A stretch of 64,000 nt of DNA from an uncultured Granulosicoccaceae bacterium (GCA_937998875.1 CALLBO010000018.1:1-64000), one strand, 5' to 3'; numbered from the stretch's first letter, positions 52,971-63,139 are shown. Program-made: numbers and translations. Notes: generated by a model not told the origin, from the sequence alone.

Positions 52971-53046
52971 GGGGTTCTCCGCGGATCGATTTAAACCGCG
53001 GATTATGCCACAAGCGGGTTGGGGGCTTTAAGTTTTGATTTTTTTG

Positions 53047-53109
53047 GCTTGGGTGGCTTGGGCTGCTTGGGCTGCTTGGGTGGTTTGGGTTGCATGAGCG
53101 GCTTGAGCG
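53047..53109. repeat. 9-bp tandem repeat, ~7 degenerate copies (GCTTGGGTG/GCTTGGGCT)
   Basis: GCTTGGGTG GCTTGGGCT GCTTGGGCT GCTTGGGTG GTTTGGGTT GCATGAGCG GCTTGAGCG. Confidence 0.85.
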
Positions 53110-53367
53110 GTTTTACGCTCTGACTTGCCATCCATGGCGGTTTTCGATGCCAGTCCCTGGCTCTACGAGTCACTTTTGCAAAAGCGGCAAAAGTAACCAA
53201 AAACGCTTTTCGCGCCGCCTTGCCCTACGGGTGCCTGCGGCATTTTTTTAAATCATCCTCCGTCGGGCCGCGCTAATGGCACATCCCTGTGCCGCTAGCG
53301 CTCACCCGCCATCCTTGGCGCTTTGACCCGACTCCAGATGATTTAAAAAAACAAATCAGATGCTTGG
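53047..53367. repeat. Large inverted repeat, left arm (intergenic repeat family copy A)
   Basis: Reverse complement of 53619-53980; shares blocks such as CCAGTCCCTGGCTCTACGAGTCACTTTTG, GGGTGCCTGCGGCATTTTTT, TGGCACATCCCTGTGCCGCT, GACCCGACTCCAG, CAAATCAGA.GCTTGG. Confidence 0.9.
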
Positions 53368-53371
53368 AGCT

Positions 53372-53527
53372 ACTTGACGTCTTTACTTGACGCACTCACT
53401 TAATGTTCTTACTTGACGCGCTCACTTGATGCTCTTACTTGATGCTCTTACTTGACGCTCTTACTTGACGCGCTCACTTGACGCGCTCACTTGACGCTCT
53501 TACTTGACGCTCTAGCTTAATACTCTG
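53372..53527. repeat. 13-bp tandem repeat (minisatellite), 11 copies plus a degenerate 12th
   Basis: Consensus ACTTGACGCTCTT / ACTTGACGCGCTC read in exact 13-bp register from 53372 to 53514, degenerate to 53527. Confidence 0.95.
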
Positions 53528-53539
53528 CGCTGGACGGTT

Positions 53540-53565
53540 ATTATGCGCGGTGGTACACGCATAAT
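53540..53565. other. Perfect 8-bp stem hairpin ATTATGCG...CGCATAAT
   Basis: ATTATGCG-cggtggtaca-CGCATAAT. Confidence 0.85.
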
Positions 53566-53583
53566 CGTGTTTTACACAACACG
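53566..53583. other. Adjacent hairpin CGTGTT-ttacac-AACACG
   Basis: Perfect 6-bp inverted arms directly abutting the preceding hairpin. Confidence 0.75.
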
Positions 53584-53618
53584 CGCTATGACGAAGTAAC
53601 TCCAAGTTTAATGTAACC

Positions 53619-53980
53619 CCAAGCGTCTGATTTGTTTTTTCAAATTACCTGGAGTCGGGTCTAAGCGCCATGGATGGCGCGTGAGCGCCAGCGGCACAGG
53701 GATGTGCCATTGGCGCGACCCGATGGAAGGTAATTTGAAAAAATGCCGCAGGCACCCGCAGGGCAATGAAGTGCGATTACCGCGTTTTGGTTACTTTTGC
53801 GCGGTATCAAAAGTGACTCGTAGAGCCAGGGACTGGCTTCGAAAAAATCGACGGGATCGATTTTTCACAAGCGCGGGGTTTGCGCGCAGCCCGCAGGGTG
53901 AGTCCCATGGACGGGACGAGTAAAAACGCCATGGATGGCACGCCAGAGCGTAAAACCACTCAAGCCGCTCTACCAACCCA
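53619..53980. repeat. Large inverted repeat, right arm (intergenic repeat family copy B, with extra ~100 bp)
   Basis: CCAAGCGTCTGATTTG...GGAGTCGGGTC...AGCGGCACAGGGATGTGCCA...ATGCCGCAGGCACCCGCAGGGCAA...CAAAAGTGACTCGTAGAGCCAGGGACTGG...GCGTAAAACCACTCAAGCCGC. Confidence 0.9.
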
Positions 53981-53988
53981 GGCAAAGC

Positions 53989-55128
<1,140 letters not shown>

Positions 55129-56187
55129 TTACGAAGACTCAGGCCAAATCAGCATGGCATCACCATAGCTGAAAAACCGGTATTCATGTTCTACTGCACT
55201 ATGATAAGCATCCAATAACCTTTGCGTACCTCCAAAGGCACATACCAACATAAGCAGTGTTGATCGTGGTAGATGAAAATTGGTAAGTAAGCCGTCGACC
55301 ACATTAAAACGATCACCAGGCTTTAAAAAAAGCCGCGTATCACCATCATACGCATTTAGCACACCACTTGCGGCTGCAGTTTCGAGCGCCCGAACTACCG
55401 TAGTACCTATCGCAATAACACGACCGCCATGTTGTTTTATCTGTTGAATTTTATGACAAACACTGTCACTCACGTTAAGCCACTCTGCATGCATAACATG
55501 ACTGTCTAAATCATCACTACGAACAGGCTGAAATGTGCCTGCACCAACATGAAGCGTTACAAACGCCTGCTCAACTCCCATGGCTGAACATTGGGCCAAT
55601 AACTCTTCATCAAAGTGCAGGCCAGCCGTGGGCGCTGCCACCGCGCCGGTATGATTGGCAAACACCGTCTGATAACGATCGAGGTCTTCGCGATTGGCCT
55701 GCCTTTCAATGTAAGGCGGCAGGGGCAGACTTCCAAATTGCTGTAAATATTCAAGCAAGGGCACACCAAGATCAAACTCAATGCGAAACAAATCATGATC
55801 CCGCCCGGTAACAACGGCTGTACCACCGTCTTGGAACTGCAATTCGGCGCCTTCCTTTGGTGTCTTACTGGCTTTGCACAGACATAGCGCTGTGCGTGCA
55901 TCAAGAATATTCTCTACCAGAAGTTCCACTTTACCACCCGTGGCTTTTTTGCCGATCAGTCTCGCCGGATAAACACGGGTATCATTCATCACCAGCAGGT
56001 CGCCCTCTCTCAGCTGCGACGGAAAATCAGCAATCTTTAAGTGTTCAAACCTGCCACCACCCTTGCCAATATCATTACCCGGGCCATCGCCAAGGCACAG
56101 CAACCGGCCACCGCTTCTGTTCTCAGGCGGGTGTTGAGCAATCAGTGCCTGTGGCAGGTGGTAGTCAAAATCACTGGCTTGCATCAC
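55129..56187 (-). CDS. queA: S-adenosylmethionine:tRNA ribosyltransferase-isomerase
   Basis: DFDYHLPQALIAQHPPENR, LLVMNDTRVYPARLIGKK, APTAGLHFDEELL, NFHLPRSTLLMLVCAFGG. Confidence 0.97.
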   Translation of the reverse strand: MMQASDFDYHLPQALIAQHPPENRSGGRLLCLGDGPGNDIGKGGGRFEHLKIADFPSQLREGDLLVMNDTRVYPARLIGKKATGGKVELLVENILDARTALCLCKASKTPKEGAELQFQDGGTAVVTGRDHDLFRIEFDLGVPLLEYLQQFGSLPLPPYIERQANREDLDRYQTVFANHTGAVAAPTAGLHFDEELLAQCSAMGVEQAFVTLHVGAGTFQPVRSDDLDSHVMHAEWLNVSDSVCHKIQQIKQHGGRVIAIGTTVVRALETAAASGVLNAYDGDTRLFLKPGDRFNVVDGLLTNFHLPRSTLLMLVCAFGGTQRLLDAYHSAVEHEYRFFSYGDAMLIWPESS

Positions 56188-56215
56188 GCAATACCTTGCA
56201 GGTGGGACATTACGG

Positions 56216-56761
56216 CTAGGCCTCCTGCTCTCTGAACCGACGCCATATTTCCATGAAGCCGCTGGTCAGGTTTTGTTGATCCAATTCAACGTGGCGCATT
56301 TTCTCAAGCCAGGCGTCCACTTCACTATAGGAATACCATCGCAGTTCATCTATCTCGTCGTCCGCCGGAGTAAAAGGGCCTTGATGCTCTAACGAATAGA
56401 CCAGGGCAAACTCCTGCCCATTGTCCTTTGTTGGATGCATTTTAAAAAGCTCCAGCAGCGAAGCATCGCAATTGTTATCTATCACCAGTCCAAGCTCTTC
56501 ATACAATTCCCGAGGTGCTGTTTCTGCATAACTGTGACCGGAATCTACATGTCCCGCACAGGAAGTATCCCACATACCGGCACACTGATCTTTTTGCATA
56601 GAGCGTTTTTGCAACAACACGTTATCTGCACCGTCGAGCACAATAATATGTATCGAACGATGCATCAGCTCCTGCTGGTGAATCTCGCCACGCGTGGCTT
56701 TACCGATCACATGATCATTGTGATCGACGATATCAATCAGTTCTGTGGTATCTGTTTTCAA
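56216..56761 (-). CDS. NUDIX hydrolase (YfcD-like); likely TTG start at 56761
   Basis: Nudix box GHVDSGHSYAETAPRELYEELGL; the longer ATG ORF would read through the terminator at 56842-56864. Confidence 0.85.
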   Translation of the reverse strand: MKTDTTELIDIVDHNDHVIGKATRGEIHQQELMHRSIHIIVLDGADNVLLQKRSMQKDQCAGMWDTSCAGHVDSGHSYAETAPRELYEELGLVIDNNCDASLLELFKMHPTKDNGQEFALVYSLEHQGPFTPADDEIDELRWYSYSEVDAWLEKMRHVELDQQNLTSGFMEIWRRFREQEA

Positions 56762-56834
56762 CGCGGGAGAATCAGCAATCGGTGGAGTGTGATTGTAACC
56801 AATCCCCCTCCTCCCACGCCACCTTACGCACCAC

Positions 56835-56864
56835 AAAAAAAAAGAGCACCCATCGGGTGCTCTT
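56835..56864 (-). terminator. Rho-independent terminator downstream of the GlsB/YeaQ-family gene
   Basis: Minus strand AAGAGCACCC-GAT-GGGTGCTCTTTTTTTTT. Confidence 0.92.
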
Positions 56865-56907
56865 ATAAGTACCAGCAAGCTACTGTAAACAGTAGCCAGC
56901 GTCTCGG

Positions 56908-57180
56908 TTAAACCTTCGATCTGCCTTTCTGTATAAGGCCAAGTATAAACAGCAGCACACAGGCACCAACCACAGCGGTAATGATTGACATTATAGACAA
57001 ACCACCAGTGACAGAAGCGACGCCAACCTTGCTCGCAATCCAGCCACCCAGGAATGCGCCTACAATACCAACAACAATGTTCGTTACCACATTACCTGAA
57101 CCGGTTTTCATTATTATCCCGGCCAACCAACCGGCCACCGCACCAAGTACCAACCAAATTACCAAACTCATTATGTCCAT
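56908..57180 (-). CDS. GlsB/YeaQ/YmgE family stress-response membrane protein
   Basis: MDIMSLVIWLVLGAVAGWLAGIIMKTGSGNVVTNIVVGIVGAFLGGWIASKVG. Confidence 0.92.
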   Translation of the reverse strand: MDIMSLVIWLVLGAVAGWLAGIIMKTGSGNVVTNIVVGIVGAFLGGWIASKVGVASVTGGLSIMSIITAVVGACVLLFILGLIQKGRSKV

Positions 57181-57556
57181 AATTGTCTCCTGAAATAGAC
57201 TAAAAGATTTACTGCGACTACAGTCAGAAACTCTACCAGAGAATTCAATATATACTTGATTGTGTTACGGTTTTTTACCAATTAACAAGCAGAATTACTG
57301 CCGTAATCATACTTGGTAACGTTACGGATAACGAAAGTACAACTAGCGATGACGTTCCTCGCAAACGGGTTGGTTGCCATCCTTAATTAGTAAATGCTGA
57401 CGGCAACAAGCACTTCGCTTTCTTCGAATATCCACGCCGGTCCGAATATATGTGCACTGACATTCAGCACTACGATCATGCATTCTGCACTTTAAAGACA
57501 ATAACGCGCTTTCCTATATACTGCCCGCCACCGGACATCAGCACAGGCAAACAACT

Positions 57557-58507
57557 ATGAGCACTGAACCAACCTCCAAAGACTTGCTTACCGCAGACAA
57601 AGGCTATGTGCAGCAATTAACCTATGCAGGTTGCCCCAGCTTTATGCGAAGGCCCTTCACACGTGATCTCACTGGAATCGACCTTGCCATTACCGGCATA
57701 CCATTCGATTGTGCAACCACCAACAGACCTGGCACCCGCCTCGGTCCGCGCGCGGTTCGTGAGCAATCTACCTTACAGGCACATGACTCACCATATGGGT
57801 GGGAGTTTGATCCATTTGATGAGCTACGCATTGTTGATTATGGTGATTGCCAGTTCGACCATGCCCGGGTAAGCGAGATTCCCAATGCCATCGAAGAGCA
57901 TATCGATAATATAATTCAGAATGGAACAGCAGCACTTTCTATCGGCGGCGATCACTACGTCACCTACCCGATTCTCAAAGCACATGCAAAAAAATATGGC
58001 CCCCTGTCTCTGCTACAGTTCGATGCGCACTCAGATACCTGGGAAGACAAATCTCCCGATCGAATTGATCACGGCACTATGTTCCATCACGCTATAAACG
58101 AGGGTGTGGTAGTAGCAGATCATTCTGTACAAGTAGGTATCCGAACTACCAATGTGGATACTATGGGCGTCAATATTATTGATGCCCCAACAGTTCACCG
58201 CTCTTCGCCAACTGAAATCGCAGATCGCATCCGGGAAATAATAGGTACAAGGCCGTGTTACCTGACTTTTGATATTGATTGTCTGGATCCAGCCTTCGCA
58301 CCCGGTACCGGCACACCAGTATCCGGTGGTTTAAGCAGCGCTCAGGCAATGGATACACTCAGATCACTCGCAGGTGGGTTAAATCTTTGCGGGATGGATG
58401 TAGTTGAAGTTTCGCCGCCTTATGATCATGCAGGCATAACTGCCATTGCCGGTGCACATATGGCAGTAGAACTATGCTGCCTTTGGGCGAGCTGCAGAAG
58501 AAACTGA
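57557..58507 (+). CDS. speB: Agmatinase/ureohydrolase family protein
   Basis: SIGGDHYVTYPILKAHAKKYGPLSLLQFDAHSDTW, LTFDIDCLDPAFAPGTGTPVSGGLSS; Mn ligands conserved. Confidence 0.88.
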   Translation: MSTEPTSKDLLTADKGYVQQLTYAGCPSFMRRPFTRDLTGIDLAITGIPFDCATTNRPGTRLGPRAVREQSTLQAHDSPYGWEFDPFDELRIVDYGDCQFDHARVSEIPNAIEEHIDNIIQNGTAALSIGGDHYVTYPILKAHAKKYGPLSLLQFDAHSDTWEDKSPDRIDHGTMFHHAINEGVVVADHSVQVGIRTTNVDTMGVNIIDAPTVHRSSPTEIADRIREIIGTRPCYLTFDIDCLDPAFAPGTGTPVSGGLSSAQAMDTLRSLAGGLNLCGMDVVEVSPPYDHAGITAIAGAHMAVELCCLWASCRRN

Positions 58508-58526
58508 CTGCGATCCTCAATCTTTA

Positions 58527-60575
58527 CTAAAAAACTACCCGGTCATAACGCATCGGGTTATCGCTATCAACTTCTTCTTCGAGCTCCTGTGCATAGCGGT
58601 GACCGGAAAAAACGGCCGTTGCAATAATAGACGGCGCATCACAATCTCCGATTCGGTTGATGACAGAACCCATGTCGTCATTGCCTACCAGATTTTGCAG
58701 TGAATAAAAAAGTGAATCATTTGGCCGCCTGCTTGTCACAGTTAGCAAGTTACTGCAATTGATCACGCGATTCTTTTGAGAGTAAACACAACTAATAGTA
58801 ACTTGCTCACCATCAAACGAAGTTACCCCGTGCGAGGTAAAAATTTGTACACCCAAAGCGATCAGCTTGCTTTGTATTCTGTGTTGATCTGCAGTGAATG
58901 AAGTCCAACTTGAAACTTCAGTCGCCGGAGTAATCAGTGTAACGTTAAGCCCGCGTCGCACGAGGTACTCGGCTAGTGCCCCACCAAGCGTGTAGTGATC
59001 ATCATCAAATATTGCTACCTCTTTCGATGGCACTCGACCGTTAAAAATATCGTCTGGTGTGAATACGCGCTCCATCGGACCAAAGCGCTCTACTGATTCA
59101 GTGTTAAATCTGCCAAAACCATCTGCACGCCACGTAGAACCCGTTGCCACCACAATAAAATCGGCTTCCGTAGCAAGCGCATCTTCAGCGTTCATGTCGC
59201 TGTCGAGGAATACCTGTACATTTTTCATCTGACTTATCTGCCGGGCACGGTAATCCCTTACTCGAATCCACTCAGAAAACCCGGGCAACTTCGACTCATG
59301 ACAAACCCGCCCGCCAAGCTCGGTGGTTTTCTCTGCAAGCAGCACCTCATAGCCACGTTGCCCCAATGCACGAGTTGCCTCCAGACCGGCGGGGCCTGCA
59401 CCAACCACTAATACCGTAGAATTTGATTTGCGCGCAGCGATTTGTTCAGGGTGCCAACCACGCCGCCAGCCTTCACTAAAGGTTGGATTCTGGGTGCAAT
59501 GCAACGGCACTCCAAGACCATCACCGGTGTAACAGATGTTGCAGCCAATACATTCACGTATATCTTCAATATTGCCCTGCTCTATCTTGTTCGGCAGAAA
59601 AGGATCGGCAATTGAAGGCCTCGCAGCTCCGATAAAATCACAGACACCACGTTGGATCTGCGAAACCATGGTATCCGGCGAAGTAAATCGCCCCACTGTC
59701 ACGACCGGTTTGTTGGTAATAGTTTTAACGTAGCCTACTGTACCTTCAAGCGCTGCTTCACTGACAAATCGTGACGTACCCATCTCATATGAGTAGTCTC
59801 TTACGTTGATATCCCAAAGGTCAGGTAACTCAGCCAGCAGTGACAACATTTCTCGGTGTTCCCCGACGTCTGCAGTATCGTCATCACAGTAGTTCTGATC
59901 TGCAGAAAAGCGTACGGCGACAGCACACCTGTCACCTACTGCGTCTTTGGTTTCTTCTATTAACTCTCGTACCAGCCTGACACGATTTTTTAGACAGCCA
60001 CCATATTCATCACCCCGTGTGTTAGTCACCGGTGACAAAAAATGTGACAGCAAGTACCCGTGTGTTGCATAGACATAAACAATATCAAAGTCTGCTTCTC
60101 TGGCTCGCAGTGCAGCGGCCTTGTGCCATTTTCTAACCTGTCTAATATCGGCTTTGTCCATAGCACGGGTCTGCCCCGGATAGCCTGCCGCGTTGGGCAG
60201 ACTGGCCACATCTAACCCGACTTCCCGGGTAAAAAGATTTTGTGATCTCGAACCACCAAGCCAAAGCTCCACTCCTGCAAGCGCACCATGCTCATGCACC
60301 TTCTCGGTCATAAGCGCATGCGAACGGATATCTCCCTGATCCCAAAGTGAGGCATTCGGATACGGTAAGTCATCGGACGACGGATGCACCGAGCACCACT
60401 CGGTACAAACAACTCCCCAACCCCCTTCTGCTTTAGTTGCGCGTAGTTCAGCGAGCATGCGCGGACGCTGCCACCCGGTACCTGTGCAGTGAGGAACCTG
60501 ATAGAAACGGTTTTTTGCAGTAACAGGCCCGATCTTCACTGGTTCGAACAGGACATCGTAGCGTGGATCACGCAT
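58527..60575 (-). CDS. TMADH-like FMN/4Fe-4S/NAD(P)-binding oxidoreductase (amine dehydrogenase or demethylase family)
   Basis: RDPRYDVLFEPVKIGPVTAKNRFYQVPHCTGTGW (putative cysteinyl-FMN Cys), CIGCNICYTGDGLGVPLHCTQNP 4Fe-4S cluster, VVGAGPAGLEATRALGQRGYEV. Confidence 0.9.
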   Translation of the reverse strand: MRDPRYDVLFEPVKIGPVTAKNRFYQVPHCTGTGWQRPRMLAELRATKAEGGWGVVCTEWCSVHPSSDDLPYPNASLWDQGDIRSHALMTEKVHEHGALAGVELWLGGSRSQNLFTREVGLDVASLPNAAGYPGQTRAMDKADIRQVRKWHKAAALRAREADFDIVYVYATHGYLLSHFLSPVTNTRGDEYGGCLKNRVRLVRELIEETKDAVGDRCAVAVRFSADQNYCDDDTADVGEHREMLSLLAELPDLWDINVRDYSYEMGTSRFVSEAALEGTVGYVKTITNKPVVTVGRFTSPDTMVSQIQRGVCDFIGAARPSIADPFLPNKIEQGNIEDIRECIGCNICYTGDGLGVPLHCTQNPTFSEGWRRGWHPEQIAARKSNSTVLVVGAGPAGLEATRALGQRGYEVLLAEKTTELGGRVCHESKLPGFSEWIRVRDYRARQISQMKNVQVFLDSDMNAEDALATEADFIVVATGSTWRADGFGRFNTESVERFGPMERVFTPDDIFNGRVPSKEVAIFDDDHYTLGGALAEYLVRRGLNVTLITPATEVSSWTSFTADQHRIQSKLIALGVQIFTSHGVTSFDGEQVTISCVYSQKNRVINCSNLLTVTSRRPNDSLFYSLQNLVGNDDMGSVINRIGDCDAPSIIATAVFSGHRYAQELEEEVDSDNPMRYDRVVF

Positions 60576-60588
60576 TCAATTTTATCCG

Positions 60589-61821
60589 TCAATTAGTTAG
60601 CTTTAACACGGCATCACGACCACTTTGCCATGCACCATGCGCCGTACAAAATGCCCGCTCTGAGGCTGCTTCACCTGCAAAACACAATCGTTCTGCAATT
60701 GGCGTCGCAAGCTCGGTGCGCCGGTGACTATTGCCGGGCAGGCTTGCAGAGTATGCGCCCTTGATCAACGGATCATCTCCCCAGGCACTGGCCTTGAACT
60801 TGACGATCTTCTTCCTGAATTCTGCACCGAAAATATCCACCAGGGCTCGCATCATCAGTTGCTCAGACACAACAAGTGGCTGACGTTCCAGCCACTTCGC
60901 CTGTCTGCCACCCACGGCACAATAGATATACGGCCAGCCGGAACACTTTAGTTTGAAGGCAAAATTAATATCGTCACCATTGCTATAGTCAATACGATCC
61001 GGCGTATCTTCATCAAACGGCCATTCCTCTTCATAGAGCATGGCGAAATTGTTGTAGCTACCCAGTGGCAGTGATGCAATTGCTTCACGGGTAGCCACCG
61101 GTAGCTCCGGATCAAATTGAATATCCCGAGCCCCGAGAACACCGGTTGAAACCGTTACAACAACATATTTGGCTTTTACAGTGCCACGATTGGATGTGAC
61201 AACCACACCCGTGCCGCTGTAGTTAATCTTTTCTACCCGTGTATTGAGCTCAACTGGCAACCCTTCTGCGTGGCGGCAAAGCAATTCTCCATAACCTTCC
61301 CGAACCGGCCAGTTCTCATCAGTATCTTCATAATTGAAAAGATCCAGGGCCGAAAATTTATCGACATCTTCAGAAGTCATTAGCGATTGCCAGTAGCAGT
61401 AGTAAGGTGCATAGGGACTGTCATGGTCGATAAGCTCACTGAGTGCGATATCTTCTCCTCGCGCAGCACTGGCTTCTACTTTTTTCCACTGGTCTGACAG
61501 GTAATCTGTAAAACCGGATTGCTCTTGCGATGGCAGTTTTTCTCCCTGCATATAAAACGCCCGGGAAGGTGATCCTTTGTCATAATGAAAGCCAACTTCA
61601 CCGGCAATATCCGCAAGGGGATTAATGCTGCCGCTATGTAGCCAGTGACAACCGAGATCCCAGGGAATACCCGGAGCCAGTTCCTCGGTCAGCCCACGGC
61701 CACCAACCCGGTGAGATGCCTCCATCACACAGAAGTCCAGACCTGCCTTCTTCGCCGCATATGCCGCACCGATGCCACCCGCACCAGCACCCACAATTAC
61801 CAGGTCAAAGTTTGATTGCAT
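60589..61821 (-). CDS. FAD-dependent flavin amine oxidase family protein
   Basis: DLVIVGAGAGGIGAAYAAKKAGLDFCVMEASHRVGGRGLTEE; C-terminal LCFAGEAASERAFCTAHGAWQSGRDAV. Confidence 0.9.
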   Translation of the reverse strand: MQSNFDLVIVGAGAGGIGAAYAAKKAGLDFCVMEASHRVGGRGLTEELAPGIPWDLGCHWLHSGSINPLADIAGEVGFHYDKGSPSRAFYMQGEKLPSQEQSGFTDYLSDQWKKVEASAARGEDIALSELIDHDSPYAPYYCYWQSLMTSEDVDKFSALDLFNYEDTDENWPVREGYGELLCRHAEGLPVELNTRVEKINYSGTGVVVTSNRGTVKAKYVVVTVSTGVLGARDIQFDPELPVATREAIASLPLGSYNNFAMLYEEEWPFDEDTPDRIDYSNGDDINFAFKLKCSGWPYIYCAVGGRQAKWLERQPLVVSEQLMMRALVDIFGAEFRKKIVKFKASAWGDDPLIKGAYSASLPGNSHRRTELATPIAERLCFAGEAASERAFCTAHGAWQSGRDAVLKLTN

Positions 61822-61904
61822 GTAAAATCATCTCTATGAATTAATTAGCTAAACCATAGTGTTAGTGTACAGTTAAATATAAGCCAATCCTGAAGGCAAC
61901 TATC

Positions 61905-63074
61905 GTGGGTAAAGACCAGCGTGGCACACTTGCTCCGTGGACGTATCTGTCATCGGAATTTTTTGATCTTGAATCCAGTCTGTTTAAAAATCACTGGATG
62001 CTGGTCGGGCACATTAGCGAGCTGGACAAACCGGGAGATTTTGTAACTTTCGATGCTGTGGGTGAACGCGCGGTGGTAATTGTTGATGAACAAAACCAGC
62101 TACGGGGTTTTCACAATGTCTGCCGGCATCGCGGCGCAAAGCTGCTGGACGGCAGCGGGCATTGCAAACACCGCATTAATTGCCCGTTTCACGGATGGTC
62201 GTACAAGCTCGACGGGACACTCGCAAGTCTGCCCTTACCTGAAACATTCAGCAATATAAACAAGGAGGAATTCGGCCTGCCTCCAATTAAAGTTGAACAG
62301 TGGCACGGGCTGGTATTTATCAATTTCGATGCAGATTCACAATCGCTTGCGGAGCATCTGCAAAGCGTGGAAGCAGAAGTTGCTCCCTATAACATCGCTA
62401 ACATGCAGCCAATCATTGACAAGTACGATGAGCTGAAGCCGTACAACTGGAAAGTCATTCACGATATAGACAACGAGGGATACCACGTACCTGTAGGACA
62501 TCCATCGCTACAACAGCTGTATGGCCAGAGCTATGAAGACCGAATTGAAAGCGGCATCCCGATCTCGGATGCGACTATCAACGAAAAACCAGCGCAGCTT
62601 TGGAGTGTACGAAACTATCAAAAACTCCTGCCGGAGATTGATCACCTGCCAGCACATCGACAAAAAAGCTGGTGGTATATTGGCCTGTTCCCTAACACCG
62701 TGATTGCGCTTTACCCGGATATGGTGGAGTTCTATATGACCGTTCCGGTAACAGTAGACAGCACCAGATATATCGGGCGAGCTTATGCGCTACCAACAGC
62801 AGACCGGAAAATCAAAGCCTGTCGATATCTAAACCTGCGCATCAACGGAATCACTGAACGGGAAGATGAAAGCTTTGTATATGATATGCAGGAAGGCATG
62901 CGATCAAGTGCGTTTCCGGAACCAGAGCTTTCCAGTACCGAGCAAGGTGTATTGCACTTTCACCAGAAAATACAGCAGAGTTTCCCTGTAACAACACTCA
63001 GATCGGAACCTGCCCCAGGAACACTCGTCGATGTAAATAGCACACTGGCCAATGTAAATAAAAAAACTGGCTGA
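61905..63074 (+). CDS. Rieske 2Fe-2S oxygenase alpha subunit (GTG start)
   Basis: CRHRGAKLLDGSGHCKHRINCPFHGWSYKLDG Rieske motif; mononuclear iron motif DIDNEGYHVPVGHP. Confidence 0.92.
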   Translation: MGKDQRGTLAPWTYLSSEFFDLESSLFKNHWMLVGHISELDKPGDFVTFDAVGERAVVIVDEQNQLRGFHNVCRHRGAKLLDGSGHCKHRINCPFHGWSYKLDGTLASLPLPETFSNINKEEFGLPPIKVEQWHGLVFINFDADSQSLAEHLQSVEAEVAPYNIANMQPIIDKYDELKPYNWKVIHDIDNEGYHVPVGHPSLQQLYGQSYEDRIESGIPISDATINEKPAQLWSVRNYQKLLPEIDHLPAHRQKSWWYIGLFPNTVIALYPDMVEFYMTVPVTVDSTRYIGRAYALPTADRKIKACRYLNLRINGITEREDESFVYDMQEGMRSSAFPEPELSSTEQGVLHFHQKIQQSFPVTTLRSEPAPGTLVDVNSTLANVNKKTG

Positions 63075-63139
63075 AGCCACAGAACTTCTCTTAAAGTTAG
63101 CGGCTTAAATTAATGGCCAAACTAGTGAAACATAGCCGG

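Noticed and set aside
53372-53527. Possible CRISPR-like repeat array
   Set aside because: Units are 13 bp, directly contiguous with no unique spacers, and no cas genes are present; it is a minisatellite.
53538-53590. Integron attC-like site
   Set aside because: Adjacent stems are present, but no convincing RYYYAAC/GTTRRRY core-site pair or integron integrase was seen.
53003-53923. Short ORFs 53003-53200 (-) and 53681-53923 (+) as genes
   Set aside because: They are translations of the repeated DNA (9-bp repeat and inverted-repeat arms), with no independent coding evidence.
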